A program made the translations under genes and the position numbers. From CAVQBC01 sp963848415 (GTDB taxonomy: Bacteria > Actinomycetota > Thermoleophilia > Solirubrobacterales > Solirubrobacteraceae): DNA of 64,000 nt. The DNA is taken from assembly GCA_963848415.1 (NCBI GenBank), contig CAWKDN010000001.1, positions 2,418,001 to 2,482,000 on the forward strand, given 5' to 3'. Of the stretch, positions 1-7,565 are shown piece after piece. Under the pieces are notes generated by a model. The model was not told the origin of the DNA. It did not search any database and worked only from the letters and a program-made list of their open reading frames with translations. The number at the start of each line of letters is the position of its first letter. The stretch's first letter is position 1.

Positions 1-1
1 G

Positions 2-256
2 GACCTGGCCGTGAACATCGCGATCGGCTCGAGCGCCCAGATCGCGTTGTTCGCCGCCCCGTTGTTGGTGCTGATCTCGCTGTTCGTCGGCCCGTTCCCG
101 CTGGCGCTCGTCTTCAACGGCCTCGAGCTGGCCGCCCTCGTGCTCGCCGTTCTGATCGCCAACCAGGTCACCCAGGAGGGTGAGTCGACCTGGTTCGAGG
201 GCCTGCAGCTGCTGGCCGTCTACGTGGTGTTCGGCATCACGTTCTTCTTCGTCTGA
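2..256 (+). CDS. Cation:proton antiporter (CaxA/ChaA type), C-terminal part
   Basis: The window opens inside this gene. The frame runs without a stop from base 2 to the TGA at 254-256, giving the last 84 residues. The visible part starts DLAVNIAIGSSAQIALF, which is the second conserved acidic/GS motif of Ca2+/H+ exchangers of the CAX family, followed by three strongly hydrophobic segments. These proteins move Ca2+ or other cations out of the cytoplasm across the inner membrane in exchange for protons. The gene is followed after two bases by the TerC-like gene, so the two are probably one transcript. The 5' part lies outside the window, so the exact subfamily is not decided. Confidence 0.85.
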   Translation, partial: DLAVNIAIGSSAQIALFAAPLLVLISLFVGPFPLALVFNGLELAALVLAVLIANQVTQEGESTWFEGLQLLAVYVVFGITFFFV

Positions 257-258
257 CC

Positions 259-1320
259 GTGCTGCCGTTCGCGTTTCTGACCGGGCCCGTGCCGTGGCTC
301 GTGTTGATCGCCCTCACGGTCTTCTTCCTGTGGGTCGACCTGCACTTCTTCGCGCGCGGGCGCGAGCCCGACTTCCGCGAGGGCGTGATCTGGAGCATCG
401 GCTGGCTGGTCGTCGCGATGCTGGCCGCCGTCGCGGTCTTCCTGCTCTCAGACCTCGAGGACGCAGTCACCTTCACGACCGTGTACTTCATCGAGCGCTC
501 GCTGTCGCTCGACAACCTGTTCGTCTTCCTGCTGCTGTTCGCCTACTTCGCCATACCCGAGCAGCACCGGGCCAACCTGCTCTTCTGGGGCATCGTGATC
601 GCGCTCGTCCAGCGCGGCGTCGCGATCTTCGTGGGCGTGGAGCTGATCGAGCGCTTCCACATCGTCATCTACATCCTCGGCGCGCTGCTGATCGTGCTCG
701 CGGTGCGGATCTACCGGGGGGTGGACGAGAACGTCGACCCGGACAAGAACCTCGTCGTGCGCGGCGTCCGGCGCGTGTTCCCCGTGACCACCGACTTCAA
801 CGGCCACCACTGGTTCGCCAAGGTCGACGGCAAGCGCGTCGCGACGCCCATGTTCATCTGCCTCGCGGCGATCGTGGCCGCGGACATCGCCTTCGCGGTC
901 GACTCGATCCCGGCGGCGTTCGGGATCACGCGCGACACGACGCTGATCTGGATGGGCAACATCTTCGCCCTGCTCGGCCTGCGCGCGCTGTTCGTGCTGG
1001 TCGAGGGGCTGATCCTGCGCTTTCGCTACCTGGACCAGACGATCGCGGTGGTGTTGGCCATCGTCGGCGTCAAGCTGCTGATCGAGGACATCTTCTACAT
1101 CGGCCCGCTGCCCTCGCTCGGGATCATCGTCGTCTGCTTCGCGATCGGGATCGGGCTCTCGGTGCTGGCCGACCGGCGCGATCCGGACGCCGACCGCAAG
1201 CGCGCCGAGCGCGAGGAGAAGACCGAGGCCGCGCACAACCCGACCGTGCACGACCTCCAGGACGACGACGACGCGCAGGAGAGCGGCGAGAAGGCCTCGG
1301 CCGCGCGGCGCGGCGACTGA
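259..1320 (+). CDS. TerC/Alx family integral membrane protein
   Basis: This is a 353-residue polytopic protein with about eight or nine hydrophobic segments. It carries the two intramembrane acidic motifs of the TerC family, ERSLSLDNLFVF near residue 80 and AFAVDSIPAAFG near residue 215. Family members (Alx, TerC) are linked to tellurite resistance and manganese export, so a metal-ion transport role is likely but is inferred from the family. GTG at 259 is chosen because it lies two bases after the upstream stop and begins a hydrophobic N-terminus. The last 45 residues are a charged cytoplasmic tail rich in Asp and Glu. The antiporter before it supports a shared role in metal or cation efflux. 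Confidence 0.9.
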   Translation: MLPFAFLTGPVPWLVLIALTVFFLWVDLHFFARGREPDFREGVIWSIGWLVVAMLAAVAVFLLSDLEDAVTFTTVYFIERSLSLDNLFVFLLLFAYFAIPEQHRANLLFWGIVIALVQRGVAIFVGVELIERFHIVIYILGALLIVLAVRIYRGVDENVDPDKNLVVRGVRRVFPVTTDFNGHHWFAKVDGKRVATPMFICLAAIVAADIAFAVDSIPAAFGITRDTTLIWMGNIFALLGLRALFVLVEGLILRFRYLDQTIAVVLAIVGVKLLIEDIFYIGPLPSLGIIVVCFAIGIGLSVLADRRDPDADRKRAEREEKTEAAHNPTVHDLQDDDDAQESGEKASAARRGD

Positions 1321-1417
1321 GCGCGGCGGCGAGCGGACCTGGAACAGGGCGCCCGAGACGGCGTCCCTCGAGGGGACGGACCACAGCGGTGGCCGCGATC
1401 CGGACGAGAGGAACTCG

Positions 1418-1621
1418 ATGCGCGTGCTCACGGTTGGTGCGGTCCTGATGGCAACCGCCGCGTTCGGCGCCGGCGCGACGCCGTCCGCCGAGGCGGCTTC
1501 CGGCGTCCAGCCCGAGCGGGCCGCGGGCTTCACGCCGCCGATCGGCACCGACAAGGGCTCGCTGCGCGGGGCCGAGCGCCCGGCCGGCTTCGAGATGGAC
1601 CTCGAGTGGATACTCCCGTGA
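1418..1621 (+). CDS. Small putative secreted protein (67 aa)
   Basis: The start is ATG after a purine-rich stretch (gagaggaa) at a suitable distance. The first 27 residues look like a signal peptide: MR, then a hydrophobic run, then an AEA-type cleavage site. The mature part would be only about 40 residues and contains no Cys. I recognise no family. The signal peptide and ribosome site make a real gene plausible, but a GC-rich window produces such frames by chance too, so confidence is moderate. Confidence 0.45.
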   Translation: MRVLTVGAVLMATAAFGAGATPSAEAASGVQPERAAGFTPPIGTDKGSLRGAERPAGFEMDLEWILP

Positions 1622-1655
1622 CCGCCGCCGCCTGAGCGCCGCGACGGCCGGCGCG

Positions 1656-1967
1656 TCAGCGGTCCTCGGGGTCCGGATCGGGCTCGAGGTCCTCCTCCTC
1701 GTCGCCGAGGTCGTCCTCCTCGGCGTCGGGCAGCTCGCCCGTGGCGCCCGCCTGGAAACCCTCCAGCAGCTCGTCGCGCGCCAGCTCGTCGACCGGCAGC
1801 TCGTCGGAGATCAGCACCCACTCGCCGGCGTCTTCGTCGCCGGCGAACAGCTCGGACTCGGCGGACGCCGAGTCGTCGACGACGAGCACGATCTCCGTCT
1901 CGGGGTTGAAGTAGGTCCCTGGGCGGACCAGGAGATCCTCGATGTGGAAGCGGCGAAGGGCAGGCAT
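1656..1967 (-). CDS. Conserved hypothetical protein, acidic C-terminus
   Basis: This is a 103-residue protein starting MPALRRFHIEDLL, with a compact N-terminal half (a VRPGTYFNPETEIVLVVDDS segment) and a tail of almost pure Asp/Glu/Pro from residue 75. The N-terminal half reads like a small conserved domain that I believe recurs in Solirubrobacterales, but I can attach no function to it. A longer start (TTG at 1988) is possible; ATG at 1967 is preferred because the conserved part begins there. It follows the membrane-anchored gene at 1989-2375 on the same strand with a gap of about 20 bases, so the two are probably co-transcribed. Confidence 0.6.
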   Translation of the reverse strand: MPALRRFHIEDLLVRPGTYFNPETEIVLVVDDSASAESELFAGDEDAGEWVLISDELPVDELARDELLEGFQAGATGELPDAEEDDLGDEEEDLEPDPDPEDR

Positions 1968-1988
1968 CGAGGCCTTCGTAGCCGCCAA

Positions 1989-2375
1989 TCAGCTGCGGTT
2001 AACCTCCCGTTCGACCTCCGCCTCCACGTCGAGCGGCGCCTCGCCCCTGGCCAGCCGGCGCGCGTTGCGGGCCTCGACGAGCTGGCGGATCTCGGTGCGC
2101 AGCCCCTCGTCGGCCGCTGGTACCGAGAGCCGGCCGAACTCGGCCTCGACGTCCAACGGCGGCGCCCCGCGCTCGGCGCGCACGGCGTTGCGGGCCGCGA
2201 GCATCTGCCGGATCTCGGCGTCGCGCTCGGGTGCGGGCGGCGGCTTCTCCTCGATCGAGAGCCCGCCGCGGCCGATGCGGTCGTACATCCGCCCGTTCGA
2301 GAACAGCGTGAGGACCGCGGTCACCGCGCCGGCGGCCACGACGACGATCAGGACGATTCCGAAGGCCTCTTGCAC
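1989..2375 (-). CDS. Membrane-anchored hypothetical protein with two internal repeats
   Basis: The protein has 128 residues from a GTG start. Residues 5-26 form one transmembrane helix. The cytoplasmic part contains two copies of a segment of about 30 residues, roughly EIRQxLxARNxxRxxRGxxPLDVEAE, at residues 54-82 and 95-123. The duplicated motif is clear in the sequence; its function is unknown to me. A TTG four codons upstream is an alternative start. It lies just downstream of the arginase-like gene on the same strand. Confidence 0.65.
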   Translation of the reverse strand: MQEAFGIVLIVVVAAGAVTAVLTLFSNGRMYDRIGRGGLSIEEKPPPAPERDAEIRQMLAARNAVRAERGAPPLDVEAEFGRLSVPAADEGLRTEIRQLVEARNARRLARGEAPLDVEAEVEREVNRS

Positions 2376-2389
2376 GCCCGCCAATGGTG

Positions 2390-3202
2390 TCAGCCCGCGA
2401 GCGCGGCCACGACACGCGTGGCGGCGGCGGCCATGCGGCCGTCGGTGTCGGCCGCCGGCTCGTAGGCGGTGATCGCCACCGCGGCCGGCTCGAAGCGGGT
2501 CGTCACCGCGGCGATCGCCGCCAGCAGCTGGTCGAGCGCCAGGCCGCGCGGGGCGCTGTAGCGGTTGGCGACGCCCACGCCCGGGTCGAGCACGTCGAGG
2601 TCGACGTGCAGGTAGACGCGCGACACCCGGCGGCGCAGGTCGTCGAGCGCGCCGGCGAGCTCGGCGTCCGGCCGGCCCGCGCCGGGGAGCAGCCGCATCG
2701 CCGACCGGCTCAGGCGATCGCGCTGGCCCGGCTCGAGGTCGCGCACCCCGGCGAGCACGACGTCGCGCTCGCTGATCGGCGCGAGGCCGGGCACGGTCGC
2801 CCGCAGTCCCGCCCAGCCGCGGCCGGCGAGCAGGGCCAGGCCCATGGCGTCCAGCGAGCCCGAGGCGCTGTCCTCCGGGGTGTCGAAGTCGGCGTGGGCG
2901 TCGAGCCACACGACCCCGAGCCCCGCCGCCGGGTCGCAGCCGGCGACGGTCCCGAGGCACGAGTTGCAGTCGCCGGCGACTACCACCGGCAGCGCGCCAT
3001 CAGCGCGCGCGGCGCGCACGAGCCCGGCGAGCTCGCGGGCGATCGCGAACACCCGCTCGGCCTCGGGGGCCGAGGGGTCGGGCGGCGCGACCGTCGCCGC
3101 CGCCGTCCGGCCGGAGGCGGCCAGCAGCGCCCCCGGGCCGCGGCCGCGATCGACCTCCGCGAGGCCGTCGTGGAACGGCACGGCGATCAGCCGAGCGGCC
3201 AT
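2390..3202 (-). CDS. Arginase/agmatinase/formiminoglutamase-family hydrolase
   Basis: This is a 270-residue protein of the ureohydrolase fold. The metal-binding motifs WLDAHADF (about residue 118) and HVDLDVLDP (about residue 200) are present, so it could hold a Mn centre. The first metal motif, normally GGDHS, reads AGDCNS: the ligand His is replaced by Cys. Some actinobacterial members of the family share this change, so it may be a subfamily with an altered metal site or substrate. Substrate cannot be read from the sequence; guanidino compounds are the family default. The start ATG at 3202 matches the beginning of the domain. The gene follows a broken amidotransferase on the same strand after a single base. 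Confidence 0.85.
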   Translation of the reverse strand: MAARLIAVPFHDGLAEVDRGRGPGALLAASGRTAAATVAPPDPSAPEAERVFAIARELAGLVRAARADGALPVVVAGDCNSCLGTVAGCDPAAGLGVVWLDAHADFDTPEDSASGSLDAMGLALLAGRGWAGLRATVPGLAPISERDVVLAGVRDLEPGQRDRLSRSAMRLLPGAGRPDAELAGALDDLRRRVSRVYLHVDLDVLDPGVGVANRYSAPRGLALDQLLAAIAAVTTRFEPAAVAITAYEPAADTDGRMAAAATRVVAALAG

Positions 3203-3203
3203 C

Positions 3204-3675
3204 TCAGCCCCGCGCGAGCTCCCACCACGCCTCGAACAGCGTGCGGGCGTGGCGGTGCATTTCCGCGCGCTCGGCCGCGAAGTCGGCCAGCAGGCCGCCG
3301 AGCGCGCCCGGCCCGAGGACCGCCTCGAGCGACTGCTCGCCGACCTCGGGCGGGTCGACGGGATAGACGGGGGCACCGAGGCAGGCGGCCAGCAGCTGGG
3401 AGCCGAGGCAGGCGCCGAACACCGGCACCTCGGCCTCGACGGCCGCGCGCAGGTAGCGCTGCTCCTCCTCCAGCCACGGATGCAGCGCGCCGTCGTAGGC
3501 GCCCATCGGCCCGCCCATGACCACGATCGCGCGCGAAGTCGCGATGCCCGGGCAGCGGCTCGCCCTCGTCGAGCTCGACGCGTTGCAGGCGGGCGCCGCG
3601 CTCGCGCAGGACGTCCTCGTAGACGCCCGGCGGCTCGCAGGCGATGTGCTGGAGGACGAGGACGTCGGCCGACAT
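3204..3675 (-). pseudogene. Class I glutamine amidotransferase, frameshifted and internally deleted
   Basis: The reading begins MSADVLVLQHIACEPPGVYE in one frame and continues after about 3537 in the next frame as AIVVMGGPMGAYDG, then FGACLGSQLLAA with the nucleophile Cys. A one-base frameshift is needed near 3535-3542. Downstream the protein jumps from GAPVYPV straight to the family's C-terminal helix (AAERAEMHRHARTLFEAWW). The middle of the domain is therefore missing, including the usual catalytic His and Glu segment (family form QFHxE). About 157 residues remain against a usual 230. The gene cannot make an active amidotransferase as written. Either it is a pseudogene or the sequence has errors here. 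Confidence 0.75.
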
Positions 3676-3699
3676 GCGCCTCCGAGTGTGAGAGCTGAA

Positions 3700-3803
3700 G
3701 GAGCGCCGACGCGCCAGAGCCTCGACCGATACGAGAAGTTCTCGCATATGAGGCAGTTCTCGTATCGCTCGAACCCGGACGGCACCGTCACACCTCGCCA
3801 GCG
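3700..3803 (-). repeat. Dispersed intergenic repeat, copy A
   Basis: Read on the minus strand, 3768-3700 matches two other places in the window (36087-36154 and 54748-54812). Shared pieces are ACGAGAA, then (C)CTCATAT or (C)CTCGTAT, then GAGA, then CTCGT, and about 20 bases on, TCTGGCG. The centre is an imperfect dyad (ACGAGAA...TTCTCGT arms around CTCATATGCGAG). A weaker match extends upstream to about 3803. It sits in the region between the divergent amidotransferase and acyl-CoA dehydrogenase genes. Confidence 0.75.
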
Positions 3804-3874
3804 GGGGTTCAACGCTGAAACTGCCCGAACGACCGGCGCCGCCGCCACTCCGCTGCGGTACGCTCCCCACAGAC

Positions 3875-3892
3875 ATTGACTGACCAGTCAAT
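3875..3892. promoter_or_regulatory. Perfect 8-bp inverted repeat, likely TetR-type operator
   Basis: ATTGACTG-AC-CAGTCAAT lies 25 bases before the acyl-CoA dehydrogenase start. The arms are perfect and the length and spacing suit a TetR-family dimer. Repressors of this type (FadR-like) commonly control beta-oxidation operons and respond to acyl-CoA. No regulator gene is adjacent, so the binding protein is not identified. Confidence 0.6.
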
Positions 3893-3916
3893 CTGGCCCT
3901 GGCAAGGAGCGCGACC

Positions 3917-5095
3917 GTGGTGGACTTCACCCTGACCGACGAGCAGCGCGCGCTGCGCGAGATGGCGCACGACTTCGCGGCCAACGAGATCCGCCCGGTC
4001 GCCTGGGAGTACGACCGCGACGGCGACTGGCCGCAACCGGTGCTCGAGAAGGCGTGGGAGCTCGGGCTGATGAACGCCCACATCCCGGAGGCCTACGGCG
4101 GCCCGGGCATCAGCTACCTCGACGGCGTGCTGATCGAGGAGGAGATGGGCTGGGGCTGCTCGGGGATCGCGACCTCGATCGCCGCCAACGGCCTCGCGAC
4201 CGCGCCGCTCGCGCTCGCCGGCCACGAGGAGCTCAAGCGCACCTACCTCGGCATGTTGACCGAGGCACCGCTGTACGCCTCCTTCTGCCTCACCGAGCCA
4301 GACGCCGGCTCCGACGTCTCGGGCATGCGCACGACCGCGACCCGCAAGGGCGACAAGTGGGTCATCAACGGCTCGAAGTGCTTCATCACCAACGGCGGCT
4401 ACGCCTCCTACTTCACCGTCTACGCCAAGACCGACAAGGCGGCCGGCCACCGCGGCATCTCCTGCTTCCTCGTGCCCAAGGACGACACGGTCACGGTGGA
4501 CAAGAAGGAGGACAAGATGGGCCAGCGGGCGTCGAACACCGCGACCATCACCTTCAACGACACCGAGATCCCCGCCGACCACCTGATCGGCGAGGAGAAC
4601 AAGGGCTTCAAGATCGCGATGATGACGCTGGACCGCACGCGCCCGGGCGTGGCGTCGATGGCGGTCGGCATCGCCCGCGCCGCCTTCGAGTTCGCGACCA
4701 CGTACTCCAAGGAGCGCGTGCAGTTCGGCGTCCCGATCGCCATGCACCAGGGGATCCAGTTCATGATCGCCGACATGGCCACCAAGGTCCACGCCGCGCG
4801 GCTGATGACCTGGAACTCCGCGGTGCTGCTCGACCAGGGGCGCCGCAACACGATCGAGTCCTCGCACGCCAAGCGCTTCGCGGCCGATTCGGCGATGGAG
4901 GTCACCACCGACGCGGTGCAGGTCTACGGCGGCTACGGCTTCATCAAGGAGTACCCGGTCGAGAAGCTCATGCGCGACGCCAAGATCATGCAGCTCTACG
5001 AGGGCACGTCGCAGATCCAGCGGCTCGTGATCGCCCGCGAGACGCTGCTGCCGCGGCGCCTGCAGGAGGCGCCCGCCGCAGCGGCGGCCGCATAG
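3917..5095 (+). CDS. Acyl-CoA dehydrogenase
   Basis: This 392-residue flavoprotein would carry out the first, FAD-dependent step of beta-oxidation, passing electrons to ETF. The family landmarks are in order: CLTEPDAGSD near residue 122, KCFITNGG near 154, the helical C-terminal domain with YSKERVQFG near 265, and QVYGGYGFIKEYPVEKLMRDAK with the LYEGTSQIQR end. YGG(Y/F)GF...YEGT contains the usual catalytic Glu region. The start is GTG at 3917 (another GTG follows at once), with AAGGAG eight bases before it. It is the first gene of an operon with an SRPBCC protein, a hydroxyacyl-CoA dehydrogenase and an enoyl-CoA hydratase, and sits behind a strong inverted repeat. Confidence 0.95.
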   Translation: MVDFTLTDEQRALREMAHDFAANEIRPVAWEYDRDGDWPQPVLEKAWELGLMNAHIPEAYGGPGISYLDGVLIEEEMGWGCSGIATSIAANGLATAPLALAGHEELKRTYLGMLTEAPLYASFCLTEPDAGSDVSGMRTTATRKGDKWVINGSKCFITNGGYASYFTVYAKTDKAAGHRGISCFLVPKDDTVTVDKKEDKMGQRASNTATITFNDTEIPADHLIGEENKGFKIAMMTLDRTRPGVASMAVGIARAAFEFATTYSKERVQFGVPIAMHQGIQFMIADMATKVHAARLMTWNSAVLLDQGRRNTIESSHAKRFAADSAMEVTTDAVQVYGGYGFIKEYPVEKLMRDAKIMQLYEGTSQIQRLVIARETLLPRRLQEAPAAAAAA

Positions 5096-5098
5096 ACT
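5093..5098 (+). promoter_or_regulatory. -10-like hexamer TAGACT before the SRPBCC gene
   Basis: TAGACT ends seven bases before the GTG at 5106 and there is no ribosome site between. This spacing fits a leaderless transcript that starts at the start codon. It overlaps the end of the acyl-CoA dehydrogenase gene, so the downstream genes may have their own promoter. Confidence 0.45.
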
Positions 5099-5105
5099 GC
5101 CCCAC

Positions 5106-5573
5106 GTGACGACCGTCCGGGCCTCGGGGACCGTTGCCGGCCCCATCACGGAGGTCGAGGCCCTCTGGTACGACCCCGCCCGGCGGGCCGGCTGGGTGCC
5201 CGGTTTCGCGGCGCTGGTCTCCTGCGACTCGTTCTGGCCGGCGGCCGGCGGGCGCCTGGTGTGGGACGCCAAGCCCGGCGGGCGCGGGCGCGTCGTCGAG
5301 CGGGTCACCGACTACCTCCCCGGCGGCGGTCAGGACGCCGAGGTCGAGGACGAGCGCCTCGAGGGCGCGCAGGCGGTGCGCTTCACGCCCGCGGGCGCCG
5401 GCGAGGTCGACGTCAGCCTGTCGCTCGACTACCGGCTCAAGGAGCGCTCGCCCATGACGCCGCTCGTCGACCTCTTCTACGTCAGCCGCACGCTCGGCGC
5501 GGAGCTGGACCGCACGCTGCTGCGCTTCGCCGCCGAGCGCTCGACCGACGCCGATCTGCTCCCGACCAACTGA
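5106..5573 (+). CDS. SRPBCC (START-like) family protein
   Basis: This is a 155-residue protein with the pattern of polyketide-cyclase/dehydrase-like START-fold proteins: an N-terminal VRASGTVAGPITEVEALWYDP strand-helix, a central antiparallel sheet, and a long C-terminal helix (VDLFYVSRTLGAELDRTLLRFA). Such proteins bind hydrophobic ligands; the substrate is not known here. GTG at 5106 lies eleven bases after the acyl-CoA dehydrogenase stop and directly after a -10-like hexamer. Its place inside a beta-oxidation operon suggests a lipid or acyl ligand, which is inference. Confidence 0.8.
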   Translation: MTTVRASGTVAGPITEVEALWYDPARRAGWVPGFAALVSCDSFWPAAGGRLVWDAKPGGRGRVVERVTDYLPGGGQDAEVEDERLEGAQAVRFTPAGAGEVDVSLSLDYRLKERSPMTPLVDLFYVSRTLGAELDRTLLRFAAERSTDADLLPTN

Positions 5574-5596
5574 GAACCAGGAGGAACCCCGACCCC

Positions 5597-6469
5597 ATGT
5601 TCGTGTTCAAGGCCGCGGTCGTCGGCGCCGGCGTGATGGGCGGGGAGATCGCCCAGGTCATCGCCGCCGCCGACGTCCCCGTGGTGCTCAAGGACGTCGA
5701 CCAGCGCTTCGTCGACGCCGGGATGGAGAAGGCGCGCGAGGTCACCGAGGGCCAGGCCGCGCGGCTGGTCAAGAAGGAGAAGCTGACCGCCGAGCAGGCC
5801 GAGGCCCAGGTCGAGCGCACGCTCTCCCTGATCACGCCGACGACCAGCTACGGCGAGCTGGGCGACGTCGACTTCGTCGTCGAGGCGGTGCCGGAGAAGA
5901 TGGAGATCAAGCACGAGGTCTTCGCCGAGCTCGACGCGGCCACCCCGGGGCACGCGGTGCTGGCCTCCAACACCTCCGGGCTGTCGATCACCGAGATCGC
6001 CGACGCCACCAACCGCCCCGAGAAGGTCGTCGGCTTCCACTTCTTCTGGCCCGCCTCGCGCATGCGCCTGGTCGAGGTCATCGAGGGAGACGACACCTCG
6101 CCGGAGACGGTGCAGGCGGCCACGAGCTTCGCCCAGGCGATCCGCAAGACCGCCGTGCGCTGCGTGGAGTGCCCGGGCTTCGTGGTCAACCGCATCCTGC
6201 TCTCGACCGCGTCGGAGGTCTGGCGCCATCAGGACGAGACCGGCCAGTCGCCCGAGGAGATCGACGAGGCGATCACGGCCGAGGCCGGCATGCCGATGGG
6301 CCCCTTCCGGGTGATGGACATGTCCGGGCTGGACACGGGGCTCAAGGTCGCGCGCGACATGCGCGACGCCTACGGTGACCGCTTCTACGTCCACGGGGGG
6401 ATGGAGGAGCTCGTCGAGCAGGGCCATCTGGGCGCCAAGACGGGGAGGGGCTTCTATGAGCACGGCTGA
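5597..6469 (+). CDS. 3-hydroxyacyl-CoA dehydrogenase
   Basis: The 290 residues contain the NAD-binding domain (GAGVMGGEIAQVIA at residue 9) and one C-terminal 3HCDH domain. The active-site pieces are visible: ASNTSGLSITEIA, GFHFFWPASRMRLVEVI with the catalytic His, and CPGFVVNRIL. It oxidises 3-hydroxyacyl-CoA to 3-ketoacyl-CoA in beta-oxidation. ATG at 5597 follows AGGAGG. The last 14 bases overlap the next gene, which begins with a second 3HCDH C-terminal domain fused to a crotonase. Together the two genes match the domain order of FadN-type enzymes (dehydrogenase first, hydratase last), but split in two. Confidence 0.92.
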   Translation: MFVFKAAVVGAGVMGGEIAQVIAAADVPVVLKDVDQRFVDAGMEKAREVTEGQAARLVKKEKLTAEQAEAQVERTLSLITPTTSYGELGDVDFVVEAVPEKMEIKHEVFAELDAATPGHAVLASNTSGLSITEIADATNRPEKVVGFHFFWPASRMRLVEVIEGDDTSPETVQAATSFAQAIRKTAVRCVECPGFVVNRILLSTASEVWRHQDETGQSPEEIDEAITAEAGMPMGPFRVMDMSGLDTGLKVARDMRDAYGDRFYVHGGMEELVEQGHLGAKTGRGFYEHG

Positions 6470-7565
6470 CACCCAGACCGCCGCGGGCAGCGGGCTCGGG
6501 GACCGCTTCGTCCTCAAGGCGCTGGTCGAGGCGTGCCTGATCCTCGAGGAGGGCGTGGCCGGCATCCGCGACGTCGACCTCGGGATGATGATGGGCACCG
6601 GCATGGTGCCGGGGCCGTTCGTGCGCGCCGACCTGCGCGGCCTCGACGAGGTGCTCGAGGCGCTCGAGCGCGCCGAGGAGCGCTGGGGCGAGCACTTCGC
6701 CGCCCCGCTCATCCTGCGGCGGCTCGTCGCCCAGGGGCGCCTGGGCGCCAAGACCGGCCAGGGCTTCTTCCCCTACCCGCGCCCCGACACCGGCTATGAG
6801 ACCGCCAAGGTCAAGCTCGAGACGCGCGGCGAGGTCGCGATCGCGTGGCTGGACAACCCGCCGGCGAACTCGATCTCGCCCGAGGTGGTCGCCGAGCTCG
6901 AGGCGGTGTGGGCGAAGGTCGAGGCCGACGGCGAGGTCCGGACGATGATCCTCACCTCGCCCAACCCGGCGCTGTTCAGCGCGGGCGCCGACATCAAGGC
7001 GTTCACCCGCATGGACGACGCGGCCGGCAGCGAGCTGCTCGACCAGGCGCACGGCCTGCTGCGCTCCTGGGAGCGGTCTCCCACGATGACGGTCGCGGCC
7101 GTCAACGGGCTCGCGTTCGGTGGCGGCTGCGAGCTGGCGATGGCCTGCGACGTGCGCCTGGCGGGCTACTCGGCGTCCTTCGGTCAGCCGGAGATCTCGC
7201 TCGGGATCATCCCCGGGTTCGGCGGCACGCAGCGGCTGCCGAGGCTCGTCGGCCCGGCCAAGGCGCTGGAGATGAACGCCACCGGCGACGCGATCTCCGC
7301 CGAGGACGGCTACGAGCACGGGCTCGTCAACCGCGTCGTGGCCGACCACGAGCTGTTCGACACGGCGGTGGCCTGGGGGCACAAGTTCGCGCGCCAGGCG
7401 CCGCTCGCGCTCGCGCAGATCAAGGGCGTCTCGGGTCAGGCGGACCTCGACGCCGGGATCGAGGCCGAGAAGGCCGCGTTCCGAGAGATCTTCGCCTCCG
7501 AGGACGCGCGCGAGGGCATCGGGGCGTTCCTGGAGAAGCGCACGCCGAGGTTCAAGGGCGGGTGA
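6456..7565 (+). CDS. 3HCDH C-terminal domain fused to enoyl-CoA hydratase
   Basis: This 369-residue protein starts MSTADTQ. Residues 10-105 are a 3-hydroxyacyl-CoA dehydrogenase C-terminal domain (FVLKALVEACLILEEG ... GRLGAKTGQGFFPY). Residues 115-369 are a crotonase domain with the oxyanion-hole motifs (FSAGADIKAF, then NGLAFGGGCELAMACDVRLA) and GQPEISLGIIPGFGGTQRLPRLVG, which has the expected catalytic Glu positions. It would hydrate trans-2-enoyl-CoA. The start overlaps the dehydrogenase gene by 14 bases and the end overlaps the sirtuin gene by four, so translation is coupled. No thiolase gene is seen in this operon. Confidence 0.9.
   Translation: MSTADTQTAAGSGLGDRFVLKALVEACLILEEGVAGIRDVDLGMMMGTGMVPGPFVRADLRGLDEVLEALERAEERWGEHFAAPLILRRLVAQGRLGAKTGQGFFPYPRPDTGYETAKVKLETRGEVAIAWLDNPPANSISPEVVAELEAVWAKVEADGEVRTMILTSPNPALFSAGADIKAFTRMDDAAGSELLDQAHGLLRSWERSPTMTVAAVNGLAFGGGCELAMACDVRLAGYSASFGQPEISLGIIPGFGGTQRLPRLVGPAKALEMNATGDAISAEDGYEHGLVNRVVADHELFDTAVAWGHKFARQAPLALAQIKGVSGQADLDAGIEAEKAAFREIFASEDAREGIGAFLEKRTPRFKGG

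Noticed and set aside
3720..3770. Short peptide frame within the dispersed repeat (both A and B read a similar antisense peptide)
   Set aside because: Differences between copies change amino acids as often as not, and copy C breaks the frame, so the conservation is at DNA or RNA level.
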